Shown: positions 18,233 to 29,600 of the stretch, one piece after another
Layout: each line of letters begins with the position of its first letter
Position numbering within the stretch: position 1 is the first letter of the stretch
Assembly: GCA_963971405.1 (NCBI GenBank)
Contig: OZ020490.1
Span: 12,200,874-12,264,873, forward strand
DNA from: Psococerastis gibbosa
Taxonomy: Eukaryota; Arthropoda; Insecta; Psocodea; Psocidae
Direction: 5' to 3'
DNA: 64,000 bases
Notes under the pieces: model-generated
Seen by the model: the letters and a program-made list of their open reading frames with translations, nothing else
Databases searched by the model: none
Told to the model about the DNA's origin: nothing
Made by a program: the position numbers and the translations under genes

Positions 18233-18792
18233 TTGAACGGAGGGTGGTTTTAGGCTCAGGAGGTCATGAAATGAAAAGTGAAGAAATTTTCCGGATGTCG
18301 AACATAGGCCTAGGTCGCCATCTCAATAGGTAGATGAATCTCCCTAAAATCTTAGAACATGTTATTTGATAGGGGATTTATCCCCAACAGTTTAAGTTTG
18401 ATTGTTATAATGGGGTTCACGTGAGTCAATGTGACGTCATTTTCTTGTCACCATGTGTGCCGGTGTTTTGACTCTTGTAATTCATAGTTATAAACACCAA
18501 CATTTATTTATTTTCTTTTTAACATTTACATTTTTTTATGCAAACAATATATACAATTTTATGTATTATTATTATTATAGAAGACAAAAAACTACCTTGT
18601 CTAGGATATTTTATATTTTATTGTTACAACTGTCTAGTAGCCTATTGTGGGATGTGGTTATTGAGTTGCTCCGCTATGGTAGGAATACCCGAAGCGAAGT
18701 AAGCAAATTAATAAGAACTTAGTTGAGCATACCTTAATTCCATCTGGCGGAATAATATTTATAATAATTTACGATACCCTAATTTAGTAATA

Positions 18793-19592
18793 AGAACCGG
18801 TCCGAGTTTACTCGAACATGCTTTCCAATTTATCAATTAGTAGATATAGAAAATGAGTACTTTCATGGTAAATAATATTCCTATCGTTAAATTTCGGACA
18901 TCTCGGGGGGTGAAGTAAATTTTAGATAGGTCAGACATTACATTACATTACCACACACCAATAATGGCAGGGCACGCGATGCATTTGAGCGTCAATTTTC
19001 TATCATTTTTTTTTAAAACAACCTTTTTTTGTACAACCAAATACTTTTCTGGGAAAGCAACCTGTCCGGTTTCGTTACTCAATTTAACACCTAAAACATA
19101 CCTGAAAGAAGAAATCATCGATAGAAAGGTTTCGCAGAAAAATTATTTTTTAGTCATTTTTCATGAAAATTTAGTTATTTTTATTTTTTTACCCCCAGAA
19201 GCAAACTATCAAGGGGCAAGCGACCCCCCGCATTTTATCAACATTAATAACAATACAATATATGTGAATTTAAAAGAAATCGTTGGAGCCGTTTTTGGGA
19301 AATAATTTTTTTATACGTTTTTTTTTAATTAGTTTTTTTAGAATAAAACCCTCCAAATTGAGTTAGCCCGAAATAAAAAAAAATCGTCTCGAGGTATGAT
19401 TTTTATGAACCTACATGCCAAATTTCATCAAAATCGACCGAATAGTTTGCCCGGAAATCGACGCACAGACAGACATTTCGTAAAAACCACTTTTTTGGGT
19501 TCCTGGGACCTCAAAACGTGTAAATCCGTTGAAATCTCGGAATCGAAAATTTCGACCGTCACAAAGCTTTCCTTATACTACGTATAAATTGG
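18793..19592 (-). repeat. 0.8-kb dispersed repeat, copy 2 (inverted)
   Basis: Begins GAACCGGTCCGAG and ends TACTACGTATAAATTGG, so it is the complement of 15299-16048 and 30220-31042. On the plus strand here a 63-codon frame (19396-19587) is shared with the inverse of the third copy with five residue differences. Confidence 0.75.
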
Positions 19593-20033
19593 AAAGCAAT
19601 ATACCCCCAAAAATACCCTTATAACATGGTATGTGAAATATTGTAGTTCTCTACTACTTGGTTAGACCAAAACTTATGTATGCAATTAAATTAAAAATAT
19701 AAACCAACCGATTTTGGGTTGATTCAGGGGTGGCCAATATATCTGCATTCAGTTTCCTCATTATATGAAATTTACTGTTTCATTAGTTTTTTAACAATCC
19801 TGTTTAAGGGAGAAATTGCAAAATATTTTTTATACAAGAAATGGCCGTCGATTTTTGACGAAATTAATTATTTTCTCAGCCGCTATGTTATTAAAGTGGT
19901 CAGATGAAAAATGCATAAAAAATTCAAGTTTTCGAAGGAAATTGAAATAGCCTAATCTGAAATATTATTATTTCTGAAAACCCCCGATGAAGTACATTAA
20001 ACCGATTTTATAGACATACCGTACACGTCACTT

Positions 20034-20197
20034 CAATCAATGACCGCGGCAGGAGTCCTCGGGACCATCGACCATGCGCTAAGGCACCGGGAGTCCCTGG
20101 ACTACCTAGGATACATACGTGACTACACAGGACTGAGCAGATCCGCAGGGAAACGAGCGATCAATGTTCAGCAGTGCCATCACAGACACAATAACTT
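20034..20197 (+). mobile_element. Short LINE 3' fragment with 15-bp target duplication
   Basis: 164 bp flanked by CCGTACACGTCACTT at 20019-20033 and 20198-20212. The insert encodes GVLGTIDHALRHRESLDYLG, like the GALGT-containing C-terminus of some LINE reverse transcriptases. It is a severely 5'-truncated retrotransposition event. Confidence 0.7.
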
Positions 20198-20212
20198 CCG
20201 TACACGTCACTT

Positions 20213-21150
20213 ACATGTTGTCGAAAGCTTAATTTTTTTTATTAATTTCTCATCATTTTGTCGAAAATATATGGTATTTGCTTGTCAAAAAAAATATATA
20301 GATATAGGATATATAGGCTATATATATTTTGATATCAGTCCCTGAAATAATGTTTTTTTAGGTTAGGGTTTTTTACGATGCTTTTAACGAAGACAAAATA
20401 AAACTTCATAATCCTCTACACAATATTATGGCCCAAAACTCTACTGAAATTTTGAGATCCACTCCCTAACGCTCTAAATTTTAATTATTAATAATAACTC
20501 ATCAATTTTTTTTTCAGTACCTATCAAGAGAAAAACTCGTTTTAAGTTGTAAATGTTACAAAACCAATTATTATGACATTCTGAATATATCGTAAATATG
20601 TATATTCATTTACTGTGATGCTTCAATGGACAACTTACATATAGATAAAAAAAAAAAAAAAAAAACAATGGGAAAATCCCTCTCTCTGATTGAGTTGTAC
20701 ATTCCCAAAGTAACGCCCATAATTGACTTATGGGAAGAAGCATATCGTATCACTTTTTATACATATATTATATTTGAAAATCTCCGCCTTAACTTATTCC
20801 CAGGTTTGAAAATGTATAGTGTTGCATTCTAAGAATCTTTTGTTGTCATTTTTAACCCTGAGAATAAGTTGACGGCCACGATTTTGCATGCACCACTTTC
20901 GCGCTTTAGAGCTGTTTTTTTTCAATTTCATCTAGTGTCTTATTCCCTTTTTCCTCTACTGTTACTGCTGATTACTTTTTTAACATTATTTGTTATTATA
21001 TTATGTAACTTATTTTATGGATTCAATTTACGCTTATTGTTTTTGTTATGTAACTTATGTGTGAAGGTGAATCTGTGTGGAAACGTATTCTATTAGAGTA
21101 ATTAAGTTCTATTGACCACTCAGCCGCGATATTCATATAAAAGGCAAGGA
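20213..21150. other. Gene-poor AT-rich stretch
   Basis: Nothing coding is supported. A16-18 run at about 20648. The words TTTTTAACCCTGAGAATAAG (20850-20869) link it to the degenerate palindromic MITE relatives at 34.2 and 38.4 kb. Confidence 0.4.
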
Positions 21151-21154
21151 TTTT

Positions 21155-21645
21155 TTATGCTTACTTACTTACTTACTTACTCCTTGGCGCTACGGCCCGT
21201 GAAATGCCTTGGCCTGCTCTGTCACATCGCGCCAGCCTGTGCGGTTCTGCACTCACCATCGCCAAGGGTCACCAGATCCACCTCGACGTCGCCATCGCAT
21301 CCGTGGGTGTCCCACTCGTCTTCTCCCTTGGAGCACCTTGTGTAAGGCTGCTCTTGTTGATTTATTATCTGGCATTCGTTCCACGTGCCCAAGTCACCTG
21401 ATGCGGGCTCTCTTGTTTTCGGCTACTATCGGAGGTTCTCGGTATATCGCGTAGAGCTCATCATTTCTATGGATACGCCACTCTCTCTCCCTGATTTAGC
21501 TTATCTGCTCAAAATATTCCGCATTGACATCTTTCTTATAGAAACTCACAATGTCTGCTGTACATATATATCTGTATGTGTCGCCATTTGGCGATGTCAT
21601 ATTTTGTTTCATTTTTCTGATTGGCTGATCAAGAGTAATAGCCTA
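21155..21645 (-). mobile_element. LINE 3' end with (ACTT)n tail
   Basis: A minus-strand LINE end reads out of ACTTACTTACTTACTTACTC. It includes TTGGCGCTACGGCCCGTG, GCCTGCTCTGTCACATCGC and ATACGCCACTCTCTCT. The same family lies at 45530-45990 and 57020-57545. The antisense open frames in this GC-rich region are shadows. Confidence 0.65.
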
Positions 21646-21745
21646 TTTTCTTTGTGATTCACTGCCATCGACAAGTAGAAGAAATTTCCTATACCTGTTG
21701 AAAATCTTAATTTTGAAATAGGTAATACGTTTCCACACATCCTTA

Positions 21746-21762
21746 GCCCCCCCCCCCCCCAT
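21746..21762. repeat. Poly-C tract
   Basis: A run of about 14 C, one of many long G or C homopolymers in the window; most of them lie just inside hAT-like MITE ends. Confidence 0.8.
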
Positions 21763-22119
21763 ATTATTTGTTTCGTGTACAGGATTGGTTTCTGTGTGGT
21801 TGGCAAGTCAAGCGTTGTATTTTTATTATATTATAGGTATTATTTATTATATTTTATTGCTATTTGAATATATTATTAAAATATTTTCTGTCAAAAATGC
21901 TATATAGGAACTCAGTTTTTATGAAATTATGTTTTGATTGCTTCTTACTATTATCGATATGAACACCAGATTATGTGTTATACGATTATTGGGCTGAAAG
22001 AAAGCTGACAGCAGAAGCCTAATGCTATATGGCGTGATTTAAAAAAAACTTGTCGATGACATTCTCTGCGTTACCTATATAGAATGGCTTTGGGCCTATT
22101 AGTAGTAGTATGGTTTGAC

Positions 22120-22265
22120 ACAGTCCCAGGCCACGGTGTGGGCCCATAGGACTCCAGTGGACCTCCTGATTATAGTGGATTCCGAACCACTTGGGAAACA
22201 CAGTCAAGTCACACGATTAGTTCGGAGGTGACCAGGAGAAGTCCTACCATGTTTCCCTACCGGCA
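22120..22265. repeat. Dispersed repeat (also near 38.2 kb)
   Basis: ATTATAGTGGATTCCGAA, CACTTGGGAAACA and TCACACGATTA are found inverted at 38205-38275. Class unknown, no coding. Confidence 0.5.
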
Positions 22266-22559
22266 CTGTGCACACGACCAATTTATCTGCAGCTTTGAAC
22301 CTGCTCTGGTCCGCTGGATTCAACTTGGTATGGCGGCCGGCCTTTGGGCCTATTACTTACATTGAAAAGTAACATGTGTACTATGATGGCGATTGTAACT
22401 GTCTGAAATTGTTTCAAATGGATTCTAGCTTCTTGTGGTAAGACACTTTTAAAGTGTCAGAATAATTGGTTTTTTCTACAACTGATCAAATTAAATTTCA
22501 GTCTCATTATGAAAGCGTAATTTTTTGACTTTGTAATATGATTTCAATTAAAATTCTTC

Positions 22560-22640
22560 GCTTTACAGCTGTAAGAGAGGGCTTTATAGCTCTAACTCCC
22601 CGCTAAGTTGGCTTAGTAGTAGAACAAAACTATTATTTAA
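22560..22640 (+). repeat. Fragment of the tRNA-derived SINE 3' region
   Basis: TGTAAGAGAGGGCTTTATAG and TAAGTTGGCTTAGTAGTAGA match, in complement, the sequence flanking the SINE at 53335-53520. A four-fold repeat of GAGTTTTTAA follows at 22710-22750. Confidence 0.5.
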
Positions 22641-22914
22641 TATTTATTTATTATTTAGAACGGTGTTATGAATTATTCGTTAAAAAGACAAGCTTTCTGG
22701 GTAATTGTAAGAGTTTTTAAGAGTTTTTAAGAGTTTTTAAGAGTTTAGAAATTCGCTTATATGGAAAATAAAGACTTCTTTCTTTCTTAAAAGCTAAAAC
22801 GGCTATTTACCCGTCTGATTTATGACTATTCAATAAAATCTATTTAATGCATTTTATTTTTTTGAGCTGTTTCAGTTACCATACGATAATGCAAATTTAG
22901 TGGAAAAGCTTGTA

Positions 22915-23324
22915 GGGGGCCATCCATAAATTACGTAACGCAAAAATTGGGGATTTTAAATCCCCCTCCCCCCTTATAACGGGACCGTGAAGATAGTAGC
23001 CACCTCAACCCCCCCCCCCCCTTTCTTCATTCGGAACTTTTAGTTTTTATTAAACACATCCGGTTTTATCGCGCGCAATTTGAAAAAATTATCCTTAGTT
23101 CCTACACACCCCCGAAATCATATCAAACCATATAAACCCACCATCAACTGTTTCAAGCAACCTCCAATTTGATTTAATCTATTATTAACTTTATAAAATT
23201 AAAATTGAATTTTTACGTTACGTAACGCCGGTCTATTCCCCTCCCTCCCCTATCATAACGAAGCGTAACGCTGATGGGAACCCCCCCCCCCCCCAGAAGC
23301 GTTACGTAATTTATGGATAGTCCC
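22915..23324. mobile_element. MITE with ATCCATAAATTACGT ends
   Basis: 410 bp. Left end GGGGGCCATCCATAAATTAC, right end GTAATTTATGGATAGTCCC, TA on both sides (22913-22914, 23325-23326). ACGTAACGC lies inside both termini, and C-runs lie inside each arm. The TA target suggests a Tc1/mariner-like relative; no transposase. Confidence 0.75.
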
Positions 23325-23595
23325 TAGCCTATATTTTCTTATGCATTTTTCAAAAAAACTATTTTCCTATCTGTGCAGCTATAATATGGGAAACGAGGTA
23401 TTAATTAACTTCGTTAAATATACCCAAGCCTGATGATTTTTCTACAAAATATTTGGAAATCTATGTAAACCTTGAAGTCTTCCAAGTTCAACCAACCAAT
23501 GAATGAATGAATGTTCCGCATAGTCTCCTCTAGGAACTAAGTTTTTCAGGTTTAGAGGCTCAACGTTTCGTAGCTACGTTTCGTAGGACTTGTCG

Positions 23596-23668
23596 TGGCT
23601 TGTGGTCCAGCGGTTAAGACGACGCCCCGGTTAGGCGTAGATCGTGGGTTCGAATCCCGCCAAGCCCA
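23596..23668 (+). tRNA. tRNA-Thr(GGT)-like sequence, copy 1 (probable pseudogene)
   Basis: 73 nt with canonical numbering: D-stem GTC/GAC, anticodon stem ACGCC/GGCGT, loop CCGGTTA (anticodon GGT at 34-36), T-stem GTGGG/CCCGC, T-loop TTCGAAT. Position 1 is T opposite C72, so the first acceptor pair is broken, and position 33 is C rather than the near-universal T. A TTTTT terminator follows four bases after the acceptor stem. Probably a pseudogene or SINE head. Confidence 0.6.
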
Positions 23669-23955
23669 GCTTTTTCGATATCCTCTAATTACGGTTATAA
23701 CGACTAGGTTACCTCTTCAACCAAAGTTAATTTAATGTTAGTGTTATATATACCATTAAATACCAGAGACGGTTTCAGAAAAAGTTTTCGGGGGGGGGGG
23801 GGCGGTGACCTGAAAAATATCGCGTTTCCCTTACTTGAGTAACAATTTCTCTTCATTTCCTTCAAAAGTCCATTCTATAAAGCTATTTTTCTCGGGGGGG
23901 GGGGGGGGGCGACCGCCCCCCCCAAGGATCCGTCCCTGTTAAATACTACAATGTA
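23669..23955 (+). repeat. 3' flank shared with the second tRNA-like unit, split by a MITE
   Basis: Runs GATATCCTCTAATTACGGTT to ATATACCATT, then TTAAATAC, then the hAT MITE, and resumes with TACTACAATGTA, as in 24158-24265. The two tRNA units were therefore duplicated with at least 90 bp of 3' flank. Confidence 0.65.
23764..23938. mobile_element. hAT MITE with perfect 8-bp TSD
   Basis: 175 bp, ends CAGAGACGG and CCGTCCCTG, flanked by TTAAATAC at 23756-23763 and 23939-23946. G-runs of 12-17 lie inside each end. 27753-27905 is an inverted relative with the same interior (TTGAAGGAAATGAAGAGAAA). Confidence 0.9.
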
Positions 23956-24084
23956 TTGAATATAGCATTGCCTTTATGCAATTAAGTAAGCTCACAGACC
24001 CGTTCGGTTTTGATAGTTGTGCTAACCTGTCTAGCAACACGAATCATGTCAATTTGAGCATAAGTAGAGGATTTAGCGATTACT

Positions 24085-24157
24085 GGGCTTGTGGTCCAGC
24101 GGTTGAGACGACGCCCCGGTTAGGCGTAGACCTTGGGTTCGAATCCCGCCAAGCCCA
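24085..24157 (+). tRNA. tRNA-Thr(GGT)-like sequence, copy 2
   Basis: 73 nt. Acceptor GGGCTTG/CAAGCCC pairs at all seven positions, D-stem GTC/GAC, anticodon arm ACGCC-CCGGTTA-GGCGT with GGT, T-arm TTGGG/CCCGC (weakened at the base), T-loop TTCGAAT. C33 replaces T33 as in copy 1, and TTTTT follows. The shared odd base says the two copies derive from one aberrant parent. It may be transcribed, but decoding activity is doubtful. Confidence 0.6.
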
Positions 24158-24348
24158 GCTTTTTCCATATCCTCTAATTTTGGTTATAACGAGGAGGTTA
24201 CCTCTTCAACCAAAGTTAATTTAATGTCAGTGTTATATATACCATATAATACTACAATGTAATGATGAAAGCATGTGAACTAGAGTTTTCTTAGAGAAGT
24301 TATTAGCCAACGTTGGTAGAAAAACCCAATAAATAAGGCAGTTATCAA

Positions 24349-24406
24349 GCTAGTAGCATTGAATATATAACACACATAGTGTTATATTATATTCAATGCT
24401 AGTAGC
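24349..24406. other. Isolated short hairpin
   Basis: GCTAGTAGCATTGAATATA and TATAACAC on the left face GTGTTATA and TATATTCAATGCTAGTAGC on the right, around an ACATA loop, with a 3-nt bulge. About 23-25 paired bases. It is too short for a MITE and has no second copy in the window. Confidence 0.6.
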
Positions 24407-24419
24407 TACCAAGCGGGTT

Positions 24420-25022
24420 CAGTCATGGCCAGCAGTGCTTGGCCATGTGGGGGCCCGTGCGGGCGTGGGGCAGAATTGTGTGGGGGCCTTTTCTCGGGCA
24501 GAAAATTAACCTTTAGACGAATATTCCACTATCAATTATAAAATGAATACAGAAAGGATACAAAATAGAAGAGTAACGCGACAAAACAAATCATTATTGC
24601 TACGGCACGTTTCAATTTCTCGCCAAATATTTCGACAAGTATTTGATTTTGTTTCTGTTTTCTTACCATCTCTAGTAATTTTGTTTTATTTTGCCGGCAC
24701 TAGTCACATCACTCACATGACTCTCTTGAGCGATTCAGTGCCATCATGTTTGAGGTTTCTTGTCTTCCGACAAGGCGACACAGCGTGTTTACCTATATAG
24801 AGGGAAATTAATGATGTCATGGAGATCGGCCTCTAATTGAGATCAACTGGAACTTGTTTACTAAAATGGTACGGTAATACATTTACAGTGTATTTCCACT
24901 AATTTAATTGGGTACGACTTTAACAAGGAGAAATTACAGTATAATTGATCACTATTGGTAAGCTGCAAGCCTACGGTACTCAGTGTAGTCATTGTACTAT
25001 GCGGTATGCTAAATTAGGTACC
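24420..25022. other. Gene-poor stretch
   Basis: No supported exon or repeat apart from GGGGCCCGTGCGGGCGTGGG (24450-24469), which looks like the end of a GC-rich MITE. Confidence 0.35.
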
Positions 25023-25032
25023 GTACCGAGTG

Positions 25033-26169
25033 CAGGGGTGCCCAGTTTTGAAAAAGTCTGGGGTGGGCAAATGGGAGAGGTGACCCCCCCCCCCCAAATA
25101 CGAAGGAAATTGTACTGTTGGATTTACCTCCTGAGGAAACTTTGTTTTAGTATTTTTAACTATGCAACACCTTAGACTCTTGTACGCCTTGTCCATACTA
25201 TGTTGCTGCTTTTAAAAAAGCTAAAACAAAAAGCCATTGGCATAAATGCCCAAAATTTCTGGGGGAGGGGGGACTTTAGAACTCCAAGACTTTGATCCGC
25301 CGGAGAAAAAAAAAGGAACAGGCCCAAATTAGTGAGGTTTTACGCATATTTTACGCTGGGAAAAGGGGGGGCCGGGGGTCTCCCCCGGTCGGAGAAAAAA
25401 ATTGATAAACAGGCCCAAATTAGTGAGGTTTTACTGATATTATACCCTGGAGAATGGGGGGCCCGGGGGTCTCCCTTGGAGATAAAAATTGATAAATGGG
25501 CCCAAATTAGTAAGGATTTACGCATTTTGCAAGCAGTACAGTTGAGACTTGAATTTTACCGACGAATAAACCTACCGCTGAGGGAGGCCCGGCGCTCTCC
25601 CACGAAGAAAAAATTTGAAAAAATAGGTCTCAAATAATGGGGTTGTAAGCATTTTGAATTAATATATTTGGTGAAAGTATACTTGGTCAATATGATGCAT
25701 GAATTAGTATGAATTAATTTCCCTTTTGTTACTGTGGATACTATGCGTTTCGCTTTCACCTCCATAACATCTTTGTTACCACAAATTTTGAGGGGGGTGG
25801 ACTACGGGTGCCCCAGGACCCCCTATATTTACGCCAATGAAAAAAGCGTGTTTGAATTAACTTCTTACAGAATTTATAATGTATACCTAGTGTATTACAA
25901 TTATTAAAAATAAATCATCAATAACTTGTCAGAATATTTTGAATCATATAGATTCAGCTCCATGATGCCGTTTCCCATGTCGTCATCCACGTTTGGCTTA
26001 TGAATTCGTTCACACAGTTGTTAAAGTTTAAGTTTCGTACTGAATGTTTACTAACTCCAAAATGGAAATGCCCAGAAAAAGCAATGGGAATCGGTAGGCT
26101 TTAAGCCACTTTTCCTGGGGGGGGGGGGGGGGCAAAAAGTTCGGTGCCCCCCCGTAGTGGGCGCCCCTG
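25033..26169. mobile_element. Large hAT-like element with G/C tracts
   Basis: Ends CAGGGGTGCCCAG and GGGCGCCCCTG, with GTACCGAG (25023-25030, two bases before the end) and GTACCGAC (26170-26177) as a probable 8-bp duplication. The interior repeats AGGCCCAAATTAGTGAGGTT three times, each with a CCGGGGGTCTCCC-type hairpin. No transposase frame. Confidence 0.6.
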
Positions 26170-26269
26170 GTACCGACTTAGCTACTTAATTATATATTTT
26201 AAGGCAGAGATTTCGAAATATTCAATAAAAATATATCTTGAATAGGAACAATAGGCCTAATTGTATAGT

Positions 26270-26600
26270 AGTTAAGTGAAGGCCTACTAGCTATGGCGAT
26301 TATTTTTAATCTTAAACTGGGATTAAAATGTAAACAAGATAATTTTATACTGGAGGTGCTATTGAAAATTAATTTGTTTACATTTTTAAGCAAGGCTGGA
26401 GCCAAGGGGGGTTCAACCCCCCCCCCCCCCCCCCCCCCGAAATTAAATGGCTTGATACTAGATAGAATCGAATTTTGTGGGGAGAAAAATAAAAACCACT
26501 ATGTAATATCCAATGAAATTTCTGAACCCCCCCCCCCCCCCCGAAACAAAATCATCAATTGTAAGTTAATTTATTACGCTCTGATTTAATCGATCCTATA
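26270..26600. repeat. Degenerate palindromic and C-tract MITE remnants
   Basis: Resembles the interior of 17902-18076 (TAAACAAGATAATTTTATAC), followed by two C-runs of 14-18 and TCAATTGTAAGTTAATTTAT, which recurs at 54.9 kb. Confidence 0.5.
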
Positions 26601-26732
26601 CATATGTTTTTCGATGGAATGGACGAAGACCACCTGAGGGACTGCACGGCTCTCACCTACCCGAACGATGACTTGGTGAACCGCTATTGGGAAGCTCGGC
26701 GACGAATGGTTGAACTACCACGTTCGGGCGTT
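26600..26732 (+). mobile_element. LINE C-terminal scrap
   Basis: Encodes MDEDHLRDCTALTYPNDDLV followed by RYWEARRRMVELP and a stop, then an AATAAATAAAT tail. The DEDHLRDC...RYWEAR pattern is the usual end of an RNase H-bearing LINE polyprotein. Confidence 0.55.
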
Positions 26733-26799
26733 TGATAAATGAAATAAATAAATTAAACGATTATGCAATAGTACATTGTAATGATAATTCCCCAGTCGG

Positions 26800-27690
26800 C
26801 AAAGGAAAGTATGCAGCAGGGGCGTCATCTCAATATATTTCAGGGGAGGGGCAAAGAAGTACCTACATATTAGTACATTTTTAAACAACTCTGTAACAAT
26901 TTCCTCGTTAGACAGGGCCATTGTCATACTTTTTTTCCCAATTGCAGGGGGCAGGGACTTATTTCAGTATCTGCCACCTCTATAGGTAGCGAAACAATGT
27001 TCAAAGAAGACAGTCCCGACTTCGATAAATCTGCCGTCTCCAAAGGTTGACTTTGATGTTTTCATTTCGTACATAATTTCGATTTTTTAATCATCATCGT
27101 CGTTATTACCGGCACTGCCGATGTACGGTATATTAATATATTTTGAACAAACCTGTTTTTTTTTTCCACAGACCACAAGCATCATACACATGCAATGTAC
27201 AATATTATATAAGGGCAAGCTGAATAGCACTGCCAAGGCAGTAGCCAGATTTTTTTTCCGGGGGGGGGGGGGGAGTCACCGGAGGTGAAGTAACCTCAAT
27301 ATAATTAAAATTCAATTCTATCTAGTGTACCCTGCAAATATTTCCGGGGGGGGGGGGTGGTCCGGACCCCCTGAACCGACACTTGCCTATACTGCGCTAA
27401 GCCTCACGTCATCACCTGTGGTGCCGATGTGTAAATGAACAAACCTGCTGGCCTTTTCGACCGACCACAAGCATAATCAACATTGTATGACAAGAGCAAC
27501 TCAAATAGCATTTAAGAATTTCACTAACATAATATATTATTCTTGACACGCCGTCGAATCGTATACATACAGTATATACAATAAATATTCTTATTATATG
27601 TGTGCATTGAAATTTTTTTACATTACACAGATCAGCAGTAGCCCCAACACCGACATATGTAGCTGATAGAGAATCAACGTACAGTATCAC
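26800..27690. repeat. G-tract MITE fragments
   Basis: GGAGGTGAAGTAACCTCAAT (27280-27299) through ATATTTCCGGGGGG is the family seen at 50110-50180 and 61240-61320. Boundaries are unclear. No coding. Confidence 0.5.
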
Positions 27691-27734
27691 TCAAATTAAA
27701 TTTATATATATATATCTATACATTGTATATATAT

Positions 27735-28112
27735 AGATGCCGGACGTACCACCAGGGACGGATCCCCCCGAGAAAAACAGCTTTATACTAGATAGAATAG
27801 ACTTTTGAAGGAAATGAAGAGAAATAATTACTCAAGTAAGGGCAACGCGATATTTTTCTGGCCACCCCCCCCCCCCCCGAAAAACTTTTTCTGAAACCGT
27901 CCCTGCGGACCACAGACCCCCAAAGGCCGTATGGGAAGCAATCCCCCTCGGAAGAAGACAAAGAGGAAGACCAGTTCCAGGAGGACCTCCTTCAAGGACC
28001 TCCGTCGAGGCAGCAGATTGGACAGCGGCTGCTGAGGATCGACAAAGATGGAGGGAAATTGTCAGAGGGACCAAAAGTCCCCCTGGGCTGATCGCGCCTA
28101 ATTAAGTCAAGT
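27735..28112 (+). mobile_element. LINE 3' end interrupted by a hAT MITE
   Basis: 27735-27752 and 27906-28112 join to read PPKAVWEAIPLGRR, GRPVPGGPPSRTS, then RQRWREIVRGTKSPPGLIAP and stop, followed at once by AAGTCAAGTAAGTA. Same family and same minimal 3' UTR as the LINE at 1-1052, opposite strand. Confidence 0.75.
27753..27905. mobile_element. hAT MITE inside a LINE
   Basis: 153 bp, ends CAGGGACGGATCC and AACCGTCCCTG, flanked by CGTACCAC (27745-27752) and CGGACCAC (27906-27913), one mismatch in eight. The interior matches 23764-23938 in reverse. Inserted after the LINE copy. Confidence 0.85.
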
Positions 28113-28119
28113 AAGTATA

Positions 28120-29600
28120 TGTATATGATAGGCCTATAGCCTAGATTGCTCAATTTCATCTCGAAAATGATATTACTGACTTAAATAGCCTACATATCGC
28201 ACCTATTTCGCGCCCATAGCCTATAAGCATGAAAGTGAAAGTAACAAAATATTATCTATTTGCTTCCTGTTATGAGTTTAGAATTATGATGCGGCTTAAT
28301 CATCTTTAGGTCATGTATCAGTCAATTGCGAAGATGCTTCATAAGCTAAGAACAGCTCTAATGGATTTATTCAATTGAGGAAAAGTAATAACTGTAACAA
28401 TAATTATTAGATCAGTCTAAGCCTAACGCACCTAATGATTAATGCAGGAACTTCCACATAGTTTTGGCTCATTGGCATGTTGGTATCTCATGTTTGGAGA
28501 ATTGGTACCTGAAAAGAACAAGGAAAATACTATTATATAATGCTGTCACATTAAATAGAGTACGTTTTGGCCTTAAATTGGAAGTACGAGTATAATGCCT
28601 TAGTGAGAGTTGCCTACGCAGTATATCAGCAGCCCGATCATGGCGATTTAGGATTATTATAACACATGGGTTTATTTCTTAATATTGCAGTAGTAAGGTG
28701 TAACGAGATGGTGTTAAAATATGGGCGGAAATTCAAATAAATAAATTATTAGAATACAAGAGAATGGTTGCATTGTTTAATAATTTAAGGAAATACTAAT
28801 AAACATTAAAATGTACAGGTAGAATTTTGAAATGCAATAAGATTTTTAATTTTATTAATGTGTCTATACTGTCTAAGGGAGAAAAATTGAAAAACTCACC
28901 AAAAATATTAATTTATCAATTTGAATTTCCCCGCGCTTTTTGCACTCATTTGAGGAAAACAATTGAATAAACCCCGGTATTTTAACAATCCCAAATCGTC
29001 ATGGTCGCAGTGGCGGGTCCAGAGGGGGGCATGGCCCTCAGAAAAATTAGCGTATATTGGTACACTATATAAGATAGGACATTATAAACAAAAACCTTAG
29101 TATGGTAACATGAATATGATGAATATGTCTTCATTGTTTAAATAATAAATTTTACTGCTGTCAAAATCGTAAAACCCCACTATTTTGCACTTATATTTTC
29201 AAATTTTTCCCCCGGGGGAAACCCCCGGGCCCCCCTGTTCCCGACAATATGAATAAACATTTATGCACTCCTTTGTACGCTTAAAAAAAAAAATCTACAT
29301 TTTACTGTTGTTAAAATGTGTGAAACTCCACTATTTACACTTATATTTTCAAGTTTTTCTCCACTGGACCTATCTGCATCAAGCGCATGGGCTTCTCAAG
29401 TAGGTCTTATAATGCACTGTAAATTAATGTGCCTCGTTTCGCTAACAAACACACCAATTGCACAATCGCTAAAAATTAATTTGGCTTGGTAGGCTACACC
29501 CACTTTTCCCGGAATGGCCACCTCCGAAAATCTGTCCTTGACCAGCCCTTGCATGATCGGGCTGCAGAATCAGCAGTCCTGTGTATACTACTCGTATATA
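28120..29600. other. Gene-poor DNA with MITE scraps
   Basis: Half-palindromes at 28630-28690 and 28955-29015 (AGCCCGATCATGGCGATTT and complement) bracket a degenerate member of the 17.9-kb family. CCCCGGGGGAAACCCCCGGG at 29210-29229 is a G-tract MITE hairpin. No exon supported. Confidence 0.4.

Noticed and set aside
21112..21454. Three overlapping plus-strand frames
   Set aside because: Antisense shadows of a minus-strand LINE end that recurs at 45.6 and 57.1 kb.
22700..22750. Four-fold GAGTTTTTAA repeat as a possible CRISPR-like array
   Set aside because: Ten-base tandem units without spacers in animal DNA; a minisatellite.
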